Positions 23,233 to 31,827 of a stretch of DNA of 37,886 bases are shown here, piece by piece. Each line of letters starts with the position of its first letter. Position 1 is the first letter of the stretch. The notes under the pieces are model-generated. The model made no database searches. It worked only from the letters and a program-made list of their open reading frames with translations, and was not told the DNA's origin. The position numbers were made by a program, and so were the translations under genes. Source of the DNA: an uncultured Blautia sp. (lineage in GTDB: Bacteria; Bacillota; Clostridia; Lachnospirales; Lachnospiraceae); the NCBI GenBank assembly GCA_900541985.1, contig UQLX01000022.1, positions 1-37,886 of the forward strand. The letters are read 5' to 3'.

Positions 23233-25327
23233 ATATGTAAAGACAGTATCGAAGGGAAAAGGATGGATTCCTGCATTCCTCACCCTGGGATTCCTTCTGG
23301 CATTTCCTGTGGTCAGCCTGATGCTGATCGGCAATTGGAGGGGGAGCAGCTATACGCCGGAACAGATGGAACTTCTTTATGAAAATTTATGGAAAGACGG
23401 CTTTCTCCTTACAGGAGGATTTGTATCCGTACTGGCTGCAGTTTTAAACGGGATCAATGGTTTTATCTACTTGTATTCAAAAAGGCAGACAGATTTTTAC
23501 CACAGTCTTCCGGTAAAACGATTAAGAATGTTCTGGAACCGAATTTATACAGGACTCGTATATTATGCAGTGCCTTATGTGATCATGGTATTTCTTGCAA
23601 TCTGTATCGGAGCGGCAAGAGGTTTTTTCAGTCTGAAGCTTATGGGAGCAGCGCTTGCACTGTTCGGCATCCATCTGATCATTTATTTATTGATTTATTT
23701 CAGCATAGTGTTGATCCTGTGTATTACGGGGAACCTTCTTATGGGGATTTTCTGCATGGGTATGCTCTACTGCTACGGACCGGGACTGAGCTTACTTTTT
23801 GGAAGCTACAGATATGGATTTTATGAGACCTATTATATGGGAAAATCTTATGGGCTGATCCGCTTCCTGAGAGAATATACTTCCCCGGCGGGGATAGTAA
23901 ATCAGTTTGCAGTGGCTTATGAGGAAGGGAAAGGCATGGAGGATTTCCTGATTCTCTTTGTATTGACCGTCCTTCTGGCAGTTTTATCTTATGTGGCCTA
24001 TCTGAAGAGACCTTCCGAGTCGGCGGGATCACCTATGGTCTACAGGGCAGTTGCCTTCATTGTAAAACTTATGGTTGTGATCCCCTGTGGACTGGGAGCC
24101 GGATATATTTTTTATCTGATCCCAATAAACAGCATGAAGACCTTCTGGTGGATTTTTGGCCTGCTCCTTGGGACAGTCCTTTCTCATGGGTTTATGGAAA
24201 CTGCGTATCAGATGGACTTCCATTGCTTTTTTAAAAAGAAAATTCAGCTGGCGGCAGCAGGATTGATCGTGGCAGCCTGCGCTATGGTATATGAAACCGA
24301 TCTGTTTCACTATGATTCCTATGTGCCGCCGAAGGAAAAAATTGCATCAGTCAGTGTGGATATGAATATATTTTCTAATTATATGGGAACTTTTGTAAAA
24401 AAAGCGGAGGATGGAACCTACTGGGTTGGAAATGAGTCTTCCGACTGGGATCTGAGAGAATACAGCAGATCCGGCGAAAAAGGGATTGGTGCTAAAACCT
24501 ATGATGTTTTTTGCAGCATGGCTGAAAAACAGAAAGAAAGGGGACTGGAAAACGAAGGGACGGATTATGTTATTGCAGGCGGTAATAATGATACATTATG
24601 TAAAGCCGGAGTGATGTATAAGCTAAAATCCGGAAAGAAAATATATCGTAGTTACCGTGTCCGTGCTTCTGAATTTCAGGAACTGTTCAAATGCCTGTAT
24701 GAGGAAGAGAATCTGAAGGATACGATCAGAGATATGCTGGAGCTTGATGCGGAATATCTGGATGAAATATATTTCAATGCCGCAGACGGGCGGGGATATA
24801 TGATCTTTCAGGAGCAGAAAGAGAAATGGACAGAACTGCTGGAGGCTTTGAAAAAGGATGTTGAGAATGCAGGAGCAGAAAGCTTAACAGGAGTGCCATG
24901 CTGCAGTATTCAGCTGAGCTACAGGCTTCCGGGGGCTATGAATGTGAGAACGTTGGTTCCGGGAGAAGAGAACAGAAAAGAGTATGCATACAGTACCATC
25001 AATGTTTTGCCGGAATATAAAAACACACTGTCTGTTTTGAAAGAAACCGGATATCCGATCACCCTGGATGATGTTGCGGTAAAAAAAGCAACCATCGTAT
25101 ATTATGGAAAGGAAAAAGAAAAAACAGCTGCGTACGAAAAAACGGAAGATCTGGAAGCATTAAAGACAGCAGCAGTACCTGTCAGCGGATTTTATTCATG
25201 GCTGGAATGTGAAGAGGATATCAGCGTGATCCTGCAGTCGGAACAGGGATATGAATTTTATGTACAGCTGCTGAAGAATAAGACTCCTGATTTTATCAAA
25301 AAAGGAAAGGAAACGGCAGATGAGTAA
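23207..25327 (+). CDS. ABC transporter permease with large extracellular C-terminal part
   Basis: ATG 23207 behind GGAGGTGGCAGGAT gives 706 residues. About nine hydrophobic segments lie between residues 17 and 370 (for example VVSLMLIGNW, GLVYYAVPYVIMVFLAICIG, WWIFGLLLGTVLSHGF). The remaining 330 residues are soluble and probably outside, with a Tyr/Glu/Lys-rich character (KYDVFCSMAEKQ-like and TIVYYGKEKEKTAAY). The arrangement is that of the large YtrC/D-like permeases found after GntR-ATPase pairs in Lachnospiraceae. It overlaps the ATPase by 26 nt and the pseudouridine synthase by 8 nt. No catalytic motif is visible in the outer part, and no substrate can be named. Confidence 0.85.
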   Translation: MKSKICSSKYVKTVSKGKGWIPAFLTLGFLLAFPVVSLMLIGNWRGSSYTPEQMELLYENLWKDGFLLTGGFVSVLAAVLNGINGFIYLYSKRQTDFYHSLPVKRLRMFWNRIYTGLVYYAVPYVIMVFLAICIGAARGFFSLKLMGAALALFGIHLIIYLLIYFSIVLILCITGNLLMGIFCMGMLYCYGPGLSLLFGSYRYGFYETYYMGKSYGLIRFLREYTSPAGIVNQFAVAYEEGKGMEDFLILFVLTVLLAVLSYVAYLKRPSESAGSPMVYRAVAFIVKLMVVIPCGLGAGYIFYLIPINSMKTFWWIFGLLLGTVLSHGFMETAYQMDFHCFFKKKIQLAAAGLIVAACAMVYETDLFHYDSYVPPKEKIASVSVDMNIFSNYMGTFVKKAEDGTYWVGNESSDWDLREYSRSGEKGIGAKTYDVFCSMAEKQKERGLENEGTDYVIAGGNNDTLCKAGVMYKLKSGKKIYRSYRVRASEFQELFKCLYEEENLKDTIRDMLELDAEYLDEIYFNAADGRGYMIFQEQKEKWTELLEALKKDVENAGAESLTGVPCCSIQLSYRLPGAMNVRTLVPGEENRKEYAYSTINVLPEYKNTLSVLKETGYPITLDDVAVKKATIVYYGKEKEKTAAYEKTEDLEALKTAAVPVSGFYSWLECEEDISVILQSEQGYEFYVQLLKNKTPDFIKKGKETADE

Positions 25328-26123
25328 AACAGTACGTCTTGACAAGTTTCTTGCGGATGCAGGTAAGGGGACGAGAAGTGAAGTAAAAAAGTACATCCAG
25401 AAGGGACTCGTGGAGATCAACGGTCAGACAGCGAAAAAACCGGAACAGAAAGTGGGAACAGAGGACAGGGTTCTTTTTAAAGGAGAGGAAATTACCAGAG
25501 AACCGGAGTATGTATATTATCTTCTTCATAAGCCGGCGGGATATGTATCAGCAACGGAGGATAGGCGGGACAGAACCGTAATGGAGCTGATTCCTTCTCA
25601 TAGAAAAGGTCTGTTTCCGGCGGGACGTCTGGATAAGGATACAGAAGGGCTTCTTCTGATTACAGACGATGGAGCGCTTGCTCATGAACTTCTTTCCCCT
25701 TCCCGTCATGTAGAAAAAACCTATTTTGTCAGAGCAGAGGGTCTGGTGACAGAAGAGGATAAAGAGAAACTGGAGAAGGGCATTGATATCGGAGAAAAGC
25801 GTCAAACCCTTCCGGCCAGGGTGAAACTTCTGGAAAAAGAGGATATCTCAGGAGCGGGAACCCTGCGTCATGTACGTCCGGAAACTCTTCCGGAGGTATA
25901 TACAGAGCTCCTTCTCACCATTCGTGAAGGAAAGTTTCACCAGGTAAAAAGGATGATGGAGGCGGTAGGTAAACCGGTGATCTATCTGAAACGGATCTCC
26001 ATGGGATCTCTTGTCCTTCCGGAAGATCTGAAAAAGGGAGAATGTCGTCCTCTTACGGAAGAAGAAATACGAAAACTGAAAGAAGCAGGCAGAGCTTCGG
26101 GTAAAAATCCTAAAAAATGTTGA
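25320..26123 (+). CDS. Pseudouridine synthase, RsuA/RluB family
   Basis: This 267-residue enzyme isomerises a specific uridine in rRNA. An N-terminal S4 RNA-binding domain (RLDKFLADAGKGTRSEVKKYIQKGLVEINGQ, residues 6-37 approximately) is followed by the catalytic domain with GRLDKDTEGLLLITDDG, where the Asp of RLD is the nucleophile, and by the conserved LLTIREGKFHQVKRMMEAVG. The short RsuA-like spacing and the tail favour RsuA (16S) over RluB (23S), but I would not insist. It overlaps the permease gene by 8 nt, an odd partner probably due to chance gene order. A terminator follows. Confidence 0.93.
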   Translation: MSKTVRLDKFLADAGKGTRSEVKKYIQKGLVEINGQTAKKPEQKVGTEDRVLFKGEEITREPEYVYYLLHKPAGYVSATEDRRDRTVMELIPSHRKGLFPAGRLDKDTEGLLLITDDGALAHELLSPSRHVEKTYFVRAEGLVTEEDKEKLEKGIDIGEKRQTLPARVKLLEKEDISGAGTLRHVRPETLPEVYTELLLTIREGKFHQVKRMMEAVGKPVIYLKRISMGSLVLPEDLKKGECRPLTEEEIRKLKEAGRASGKNPKKC

Positions 26124-26142
26124 AAATAAAGGAAAAAACAAT

Positions 26143-26172
26143 GAAAACCCTCTTTACATGGAGGGTTTTCTT
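26143..26172 (+). terminator. Intrinsic terminator after the pseudouridine synthase gene
   Basis: GAAAACCCTC (26143-26152) pairs with GAGGGTTTTC (26161-26170) around an 8-nt loop; only a short T stretch follows. The hairpin overlaps the -35 region of the rpsB promoter. Confidence 0.75.
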
Positions 26173-26182
26173 ATGCTATAAT
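26153..26182 (+). promoter_or_regulatory. Promoter of rpsB-tsf
   Basis: TTTACA (26153-26158) in the terminator loop, 18 bp, then TATAAT (26177-26182) preceded by TGC as an extended -10. Transcription should start near 26189. Confidence 0.72.
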
Positions 26183-26188
26183 TCAGAA

Positions 26189-26302
26189 GTTGCAAAATAA
26201 ACACGCGTGGAGATTCCGATGGATGGTGCCCATACGGTGTGACGGCGGGTCCTGATAGAAAATGATCTGCGCGGAAGAAATCAACCAAAAAGGAGAAAAA
26301 AC
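26189..26302 (+). ncRNA. Structured 5' leader of rpsB (putative S2 autoregulatory leader)
   Basis: The 114-nt leader is GC-rich in a window part that is otherwise A-rich. CGCG (26204-26207) pairs with CGCG (26270-26273) and AGAT (26211-26214) with ATCT (26265-26268), enclosing a hairpin ATGG/CCAT (26223-26226 with 26230-26233) and GGA/TCC. This closed multi-branch fold upstream of a ribosomal protein gene suggests feedback control by S2. There is no terminator inside the leader, so control would be at translation. Confidence 0.5.
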
Positions 26303-27049
26303 ATGAGCGTTATTTCAATGAAACAGCTTTTGGAAGCAGGTGTTCATTTTGGACATCAGACAAGAAGATGGAACCCTAAAATGGCTCCGTACATCTACAC
26401 AGAGAGAAACGGTATCTACATCATCGACCTTCAGCAGTCTGTAGGTATGGTTGACGATGCATACAATGCAATCGCTGACATCGTAGCAAACGGCGGAAAC
26501 ATCCTTTTCGTAGGAACAAAGAAACAGGCTCAGGACGCCATCAAGGTTGAGGCAGAGCGCTGCGGACAGTTCTATGTAAACGAGAGATGGCTTGGCGGTA
26601 TGCTTACAAACTTCAAGACAATCCAGAGCCGTATTGCAAGACTGAAAGAAATCGAGGCTATGGAGGCTGATGGAACATTTGAAGTGCTTCCTAAGAAAGA
26701 AGTTATTGAGTTAAGAAAAGAGCTTACCAAACTGCAGAAAAACCTTGGCGGTATCAAAGAGATGAAACGTCTTCCGGACGCTATCTTCATCGTTGACCCG
26801 AAAAAAGAGAGAATCTGCGTACAGGAAGCTCATACATTAGGTATTCCGCTGATCGGTATCTGCGATACAAACTGCGATCCGGAAGAACTTGACTATGTAA
26901 TCCCGGGTAACGACGACGCTATCCGTGCTGTAAAACTGATCGTTTCCAAGATGGCAGACGCTGTTATCGAGGCTAACCAGGGTACAGCAGACGCTGACGG
27001 CGAGATCGAGGCTGAGTCCGAGGAGTTCGCTGAGACAGTAGAAGAGTAA
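26303..27049 (+). CDS. rpsB: 30S ribosomal protein S2
   Basis: The 248-residue protein is S2 of the small ribosomal subunit. Typical parts are VISMKQLLEAGVHFGHQTRRWNPKM at the N terminus (split here: LLEAGVHFGHQTRRWNPKM), LFVGTKKQAQDAI, ERWLGGMLTNFKTI and PDAIFIVDP, then the coiled-coil insert and NDDAIRAVKLI. The last 20 residues are acidic, a common extension in Clostridia. AAAGGAG precedes the ATG. Codon usage is that of a highly expressed gene and differs from the flanking genes. It is followed by tsf after 35 nt. Confidence 0.98.
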   Translation: MSVISMKQLLEAGVHFGHQTRRWNPKMAPYIYTERNGIYIIDLQQSVGMVDDAYNAIADIVANGGNILFVGTKKQAQDAIKVEAERCGQFYVNERWLGGMLTNFKTIQSRIARLKEIEAMEADGTFEVLPKKEVIELRKELTKLQKNLGGIKEMKRLPDAIFIVDPKKERICVQEAHTLGIPLIGICDTNCDPEELDYVIPGNDDAIRAVKLIVSKMADAVIEANQGTADADGEIEAESEEFAETVEE

Positions 27050-27084
27050 TTTTGACATATTAAATTATTCAGGAGGAAATAGAG

Positions 27085-28026
27085 ATGGCTATTACAGCAG
27101 CACAGGTAAAAGAATTAAGAGAACTGACCGGCGCCGGAATGATGGATTGTAAGAAAGCTCTTACAGCTACAGAAGGCGATATGGATAAAGCAGTAGAGTT
27201 CCTTCGTGAAAAAGGACTTGCAACTGCTCAGAAAAAAGCAAGCCGTGTAGCAGCAGAGGGTCTTTGCAAGACTGTTGTTGCAGAGGATGCTAAGAGCGCA
27301 GTTGTTGTTGAGGTTAACGCAGAGACTGACTTCGTAGCAAAGAATGAGAAATTCCAGAACTACGTTGCAGACGTTGCTGCACAGGCACTTACAACTACAG
27401 CAGCAGACATCGACGCTTTCCTTGCAGAGCCATGGGCACTGAACAACGAGCAGACTGTAAAAGAAGCTCTTGCAGCTCAGATCGCAGTAATCGGTGAGAA
27501 CATGAACATCAGAAGATTCGCTCAGGTAAAAGAGGAGAACGGTTTTGTTGCTTCTTACACACATATGGGCGGAAAGATCGGCGTTCTTGTTGACGTTGAG
27601 TCAGACGTTGTAAACGATGCTGTAAAAGAGATGGCTAAGAACGTTGCAATGCAGATCGCAGCTCTGAAACCGCAGTACACAAGCGACAGCGAAGTAAGCG
27701 CTGATTACATTGCACATGAGAAAGAAATCCTTATGGCTCAGATCATGAACGATCCGAAAGAGTCCCAGAAACCTGAGAAGGTTATCAAAGGAATGATCGA
27801 AGGACGTATCAAGAAAGAGCTGAAAGAGATCTGCCTTCTTGACCAGACTTACGTAAAAGCAGAGGATGGAAAACAGTCCGTTGCTAAATACGTAGAGCAG
27901 GTTGCAAAAGAGAACAGCGCTAAGATCACAATCAAAGGCTTTGTTCGTTTCGAGACCGGTGAAGGAATCGAGAAGAAGGAAGAAGACTTTGCAGCAGAAG
28001 TTGCAGCTCAGATGGCAGGCAAATAA
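27085..28026 (+). CDS. tsf: Translation elongation factor Ts
   Basis: The 313-residue protein exchanges GDP for GTP on EF-Tu. The N-terminal module ITAAQVKELRELTGAG and MMDCKKAL is diagnostic, as is the core VVEVNAETDFVAKNEKF and the MNIRRFAQV segment. It contains the two core subdomains with a coiled-coil insertion. AGGAGG lies before the ATG. It forms a transcription unit with rpsB and ends at a strong terminator. Confidence 0.98.
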   Translation: MAITAAQVKELRELTGAGMMDCKKALTATEGDMDKAVEFLREKGLATAQKKASRVAAEGLCKTVVAEDAKSAVVVEVNAETDFVAKNEKFQNYVADVAAQALTTTAADIDAFLAEPWALNNEQTVKEALAAQIAVIGENMNIRRFAQVKEENGFVASYTHMGGKIGVLVDVESDVVNDAVKEMAKNVAMQIAALKPQYTSDSEVSADYIAHEKEILMAQIMNDPKESQKPEKVIKGMIEGRIKKELKEICLLDQTYVKAEDGKQSVAKYVEQVAKENSAKITIKGFVRFETGEGIEKKEEDFAAEVAAQMAGK

Positions 28027-28056
28027 GCAAAGTTTAAATTAAGATCAATTAGATCA

Positions 28057-28110
28057 CGAAAGCTTTATAACCACTGTATTTAACAGTGGTTATAAGGCTT
28101 TCGTTTTTTT
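28057..28110 (+). terminator. Strong intrinsic terminator after tsf
   Basis: A 20-bp stem with one mismatch-type wobble (28057-28076 with 28084-28103), 7-nt loop and seven T (28104-28110). Confidence 0.95.
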
Positions 28111-28114
28111 GATC

Positions 28115-30004
28115 CTAAAGCTGCAAAGTTCCGGATCGTTTGATCTTCTGGTATACTTCAAGGCAGACATCTTCTCTGCGATGAAGCAGAAACTGCTCCA
28201 GTTCATGCTGAAGCTCAGGAGAGTCTGAAATCAGATTTACAACATTAGCTGAATAGCGTGTGCCGCTTCCGGCCTGAAGCTCTCCAAGTACCTGACTAAG
28301 TGTTTTGGTTCTGGCATAACTTCGTCCAAGATAAGCGGTGGCTGCATCAAGAGAGTCGCAGATACTAATGATATCGATCATGATTTTGTCCGGTACATTT
28401 ACTGCATCAAAGTCGGAAGGATATCCGCAGGTACCGTCACTTGATTTATGATGACCTGCGGCAATGCCGATGTATTTGTGCAGAGAGGGAATCTGCTGCA
28501 AAATTTTCAGACTGGATACAGGGTGATATTTGATTACCTGAAATTCAATATCTACGAGTTTTCGATATTGCATATTAATCACATTCGTACAGTGTATTTT
28601 TCCAATATCATGCAGCAGTGCTCCTGTTTCAATAAAATTGAGGATTTCATCCTTTCTGCGATTGATTTCTGCTTCAGACTGACAGGAAAGCACGCCGATA
28701 AGGTATTCCGGGTGCTGGTCGATCATATGACCGGTTACAAGTTTTGCACAGCGGCTGAGGATTACTGAGTGAAATAATGTCTGGGGCTGTCTGTATACAG
28801 TCAGTTTCAGAAGAGTGGGAAGAATTTTGTCTTCCTCCAGATACCTTACAGCCGGAATGAGATAGAGGGAAGTATTGATGTCAGCTACGCTTTCCATGAA
28901 GGTATTGCTGGGAAAATGATTATATACATCAAGTAAATGAGTGAATATCTGACGGATACTGTGTACACAGTCCGGACAGTCTGTAACCAGAACAAGCATA
29001 CAGCTGAGGATCAGATTGAAACAGTCAATATTTTCATCGTCATATTCTTCAAAAGTGCAGAAACGTTTATGGGGCAGTATTCTTTCACAATTTATAATCT
29101 CCTGGTGAACAGTTGCAGCAGTTTTTTCTTTTAAGAAATATTCCAGCATCAGACAAAACGCCTGATATTTGGCATAGCCCTCAGGAGATTCTCTGGACGG
29201 GTGCTGATCTTTCAGATGTCTGGCAATGGAAAGCTGCATACGGAGCTGCTTTTGAGAGAAAGCATTCGCATTTGAATGAATGGTTAATCGAAGAAAGTTG
29301 CTTGTCTAGTGATTTTCGAAGTAAGAGATAACGGAATTTAAAGGCAAAGACATATCTGCCTCAGCCTTAAAACGGTGAAGCATCTGCATTCGGTTTTCGT
29401 ATTCTTCAAAAAAACGGGAAACGGGTATAAAAGGAGGCTCATTTGCATATTCAGATGTAATGAAGGATTGAAAATCATAAAAACTCATTCCAAGACTTTT
29501 TTCTTCTTCATTTAACTGGTCATAGAAAGCTTCAAAAATAGGAATTGCGTGCTGATAAAGTTCCATGATTTCTTTCTTTAAACATTTTACATTAAGAAAA
29601 AAATAGACAGAAAGAATAACCATATCGCATTTCATCAATGCCACAGGGTCGTTTTGTGTTTCATAAAATGCATAGAGACTGTGGACCAGTTCATAAGCGG
29701 CGGCAATATCTTCAAAACGTGTACTGTACCTGTACAAAAAGGACAGTAAAGGATCTGCAATATTTCTGGTCCATGGATGCCCTTCTCTTGTAAAATAATA
29801 AACATGCTGCTGCAGATATACATTTTGTTCCTGATATTTTTTTTCGAGTTTCTGAGCCTTTGTAGAAAAATCAGCCAGCCATTGCTGAGGCTCCTTGTTC
29901 ATCTGAAAAGAATTGATCTCTTCCAGTTCCCGTATCTGGTCAAAGTAAATCTGAAAATAATTTTGCTATTCTTCACGTGTGATAAAACCGTGTTCTCCTT
30001 CCAT
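28115..30004 (-). pseudogene. HD-GYP-domain protein interrupted by two in-frame amber codons
   Basis: A start ATG at 30004 follows GGGGGGGAG and opens MEGEHGFITREE, but the next codon is TAG (29968-29966). The same frame continues for 219 codons (to FENH), meets a second TAG (29308-29306), then runs on without break to the stop at 28115. In all this is one gene of about 629 codons. The first two thirds are helical with no motif I know. The last third is an HD-GYP phosphodiesterase domain: LLHDIGK, KYHPVSSLKIL, GHHKSSDGTCGYP and ICDSLDAATAY. The DGTGYP core has an extra Cys before Gly. HD-GYP enzymes degrade cyclic-di-GMP. Both TAG could derive from CAG (Gln) by one change. Internal ATGs at 29902 and 29239 could allow pieces to be made. 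A pseudogene is the simple reading; amber read-through cannot be excluded. Confidence 0.8.
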
Positions 30005-30166
30005 ACGACTCCCCCCCCGTTAAAATTCTGAAAAAAGTATAACATATGTATGCGGATAAATCCAGTCTGGCCTATGGCAGGATAGATGAAAACGGCAGTG
30101 GATCTGCAGTGCAGGCAGTAATTCCTATACGAATTTTGCTGTCATACTGGATATTTTTCCGAATAC

Positions 30167-30190
30167 AAAGTATAATCAAATTGATACTTT
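30167..30190. repeat. Inverted repeat upstream of the EamA gene
   Basis: AAAGTAT (30167-30173) and ATACTTT (30184-30190) flank a 10-nt centre that itself contains ATCAA/TTGAT. It lies about 70 bp before the EamA start, in the intergenic space shared with the HD-GYP pseudogene, as an operator would. Apart from this and a possible extended -10 (TGATATAAA, 30211-30219), I see nothing in the 256-nt gap. Confidence 0.35.
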
Positions 30191-30260
30191 ACAAGATTGA
30201 AGATATGATCTGATATAAAATTTTTATCATACGTCGGGGTTGGCCGTGGAGGGACAGAAA

Positions 30261-31124
30261 ATGTGGATATTATATGCAGTAGGTTCTTCTTTTTTTGCAG
30301 GTATTACCGCAGTTCTTGCAAAATGTGGAATTAAAAAAACGGATTCGGATGTGGCAACCATGATTCGAACAGTTGTGGTTCTGGTATTTTCGTGGCTGAT
30401 GGTTCTGATTACCGGAAGCGGAGACGGGATTACCAGGCTTAGTGGAAAAACGGTGCTGTTTCTTGTTTTGTCCGGACTTGCGACGGGGGCTTCCTGGATC
30501 TGCTACTTTCATGCTTTGCAGAAGGGCGACATCAATAAGGTTGTTCCCATTGACAAATCCAGTACAGTTTTAACTATTCTGCTTGCACTGATTTTTCTGG
30601 GAGAAGGCATTAACGCGGGAAAAATAGCAGCGGTTATTTTGATCGGTGGCGGTACACTTTTGATGATTGACAGAAAAGTTACAGAAAGAAATCAAAAGGA
30701 ACAGAAAGACTGGCTGATTTATGCAGTCCTTTCGGCGGTTTTTGCCAGCCTTACAGCTATTCTGGGGAAAAATGGGATCCAGAATGTGGACTCTAATCTG
30801 GGAACAGCTATCCGCACCACAGTTGTGCTGCTGATGGCATGTCTTATGGTAGTTATTACCGGAAAAGCTAATCAGATCAGGAAAACTGACAGAAGAGAAC
30901 TGAGATTTATTATATTGTCTGGTTTTGCAACAGGCACCTCCTGGCTGTGCTATTACAAAGCACTTCAGGATGGGCCTGCCAGCGTTGTGGTTCCGATCGA
31001 CAAGCTGAGTATTTTGGTAACGATCTTCTTTTCATGGCTGGTGTTTCATGAGAAATTGTCCAAAAAATCTGTGTGTGGGCTGACTGGAATTGTGCTTGGA
31101 ACCTTGATGATGGCAGTATTATAG
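30261..31124 (+). CDS. EamA-family (drug/metabolite) transporter
   Basis: The ATG at 30261 lies 7 nt after GGAGGG and is preferred over an upstream TTG; this gives 287 residues. The protein is a clear internal duplication of two five-helix EamA halves: residues 1-139 and 150-287 both begin with a helix, then GI(K/Q)..DS(D/N) and TMIRTVVVLVFSWLMVLITG versus TAIRTTVVLLMACLMVVITG, then GLATGASWICYFHALQKGD versus GFATGTSWLCYYKALQDGP. Such ten-helix proteins export small metabolites or act as permeases; the substrate is unknown. The gene stands alone; 112 nt later comes the acetyltransferase pseudogene. Confidence 0.92.
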   Translation: MWILYAVGSSFFAGITAVLAKCGIKKTDSDVATMIRTVVVLVFSWLMVLITGSGDGITRLSGKTVLFLVLSGLATGASWICYFHALQKGDINKVVPIDKSSTVLTILLALIFLGEGINAGKIAAVILIGGGTLLMIDRKVTERNQKEQKDWLIYAVLSAVFASLTAILGKNGIQNVDSNLGTAIRTTVVLLMACLMVVITGKANQIRKTDRRELRFIILSGFATGTSWLCYYKALQDGPASVVVPIDKLSILVTIFFSWLVFHEKLSKKSVCGLTGIVLGTLMMAVL

Positions 31125-31236
31125 ACAGATATGAGTATTTGATGCGGTCAAAATGGAAAGCAGCTGTATTGCTATCCGGTGGTACTTTTGATAAAATATG
31201 GAGGTATTATGCAAAAACTAATGATGAGGTGACTAG

Positions 31237-31827
31237 ATGAGCGAGATAATGATTAGAATCGTATCACCGGAGGATGCAGAAGAACTTCTGGATATTTATG
31301 CTCCTTATATCAGGGATACAGCAGTGACTTTTGAATATACAGTTCCATCTGTAGAAGAATTCAAAGAAAGAATCCGCCATACGCTGGAGAGGTTTCTTCA
31401 TCTGGCAGCGGTAAGAGACGGGGAGATTATAGGGTATGTATACGCAGGTTCTCTTCATCCTCGGGCAGCCTATGCCTGGTCTGCATAAACTTCTATTTAT
31501 GTGAAAAAAGATAAAAAAAATCAAGGTACGGGAAAACTGCTTTATGAAGCTTTGGAAAAAGTTCTGAAGGAGCAGAATATTCTCAGTGTCAATGCATGTA
31601 TAGCATATCCGGAAGTGGAAGATGAATATCTGACAAAGGACAGTGTCAGGTTTCATCTCCATATGGGATATAAAATGGCAGCAGAGTTTCATAAATGCGC
31701 ATATAAATTTGGGCATTGGTATAATATGGTCTGGATGGAAAAGCATATTGGAGATCATATAGCAGATCCAGCAGCGCCCAGGACATTTGAAGAAGTGAGA
31801 GGAAGATTTCATCAATGGGAGAGATGA
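31237..31827 (+). pseudogene. PAT-like GNAT N-acetyltransferase with an in-frame ochre codon
   Basis: The frame starts at ATG 31237 (GAGGTG upstream) and encodes MIRIVSPEDAEELLDIYAPYI and VTFEYTVPSVEEF, the start of a phosphinothricin/methionine-sulfoximine acetyltransferase-like protein. After AAYAWSA comes TAA (31486-31488), then TSIYVKKDKKNQGTGKLLYEAL continues in the same frame to 31827 with the acetyl-CoA loop (QGTGK). In relatives this place reads W-(S/A)-x-E-x-SIYV, so TAA probably replaces GAA. There is no frameshift, and both parts are otherwise well kept, so the change looks recent. The 3' end overlaps the acyltransferase start by 13 nt. GTG 31501 could start a C-terminal piece, but half a GNAT fold would not work. 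Confidence 0.85.

Noticed and set aside
22564..23334. Minus-strand frame of 256 codons over the YtrB-like ATPase gene
   Set aside because: Antisense to intact Walker A, signature and Walker B coding; no ribosome-binding site or motif.
29306..29968. Two TAG codons as proof of a recoded genome
   Set aside because: All recognised intact genes use ordinary stops, and neighbouring broken genes use TAA and TGA; two codons in one decayed-looking gene are not enough.
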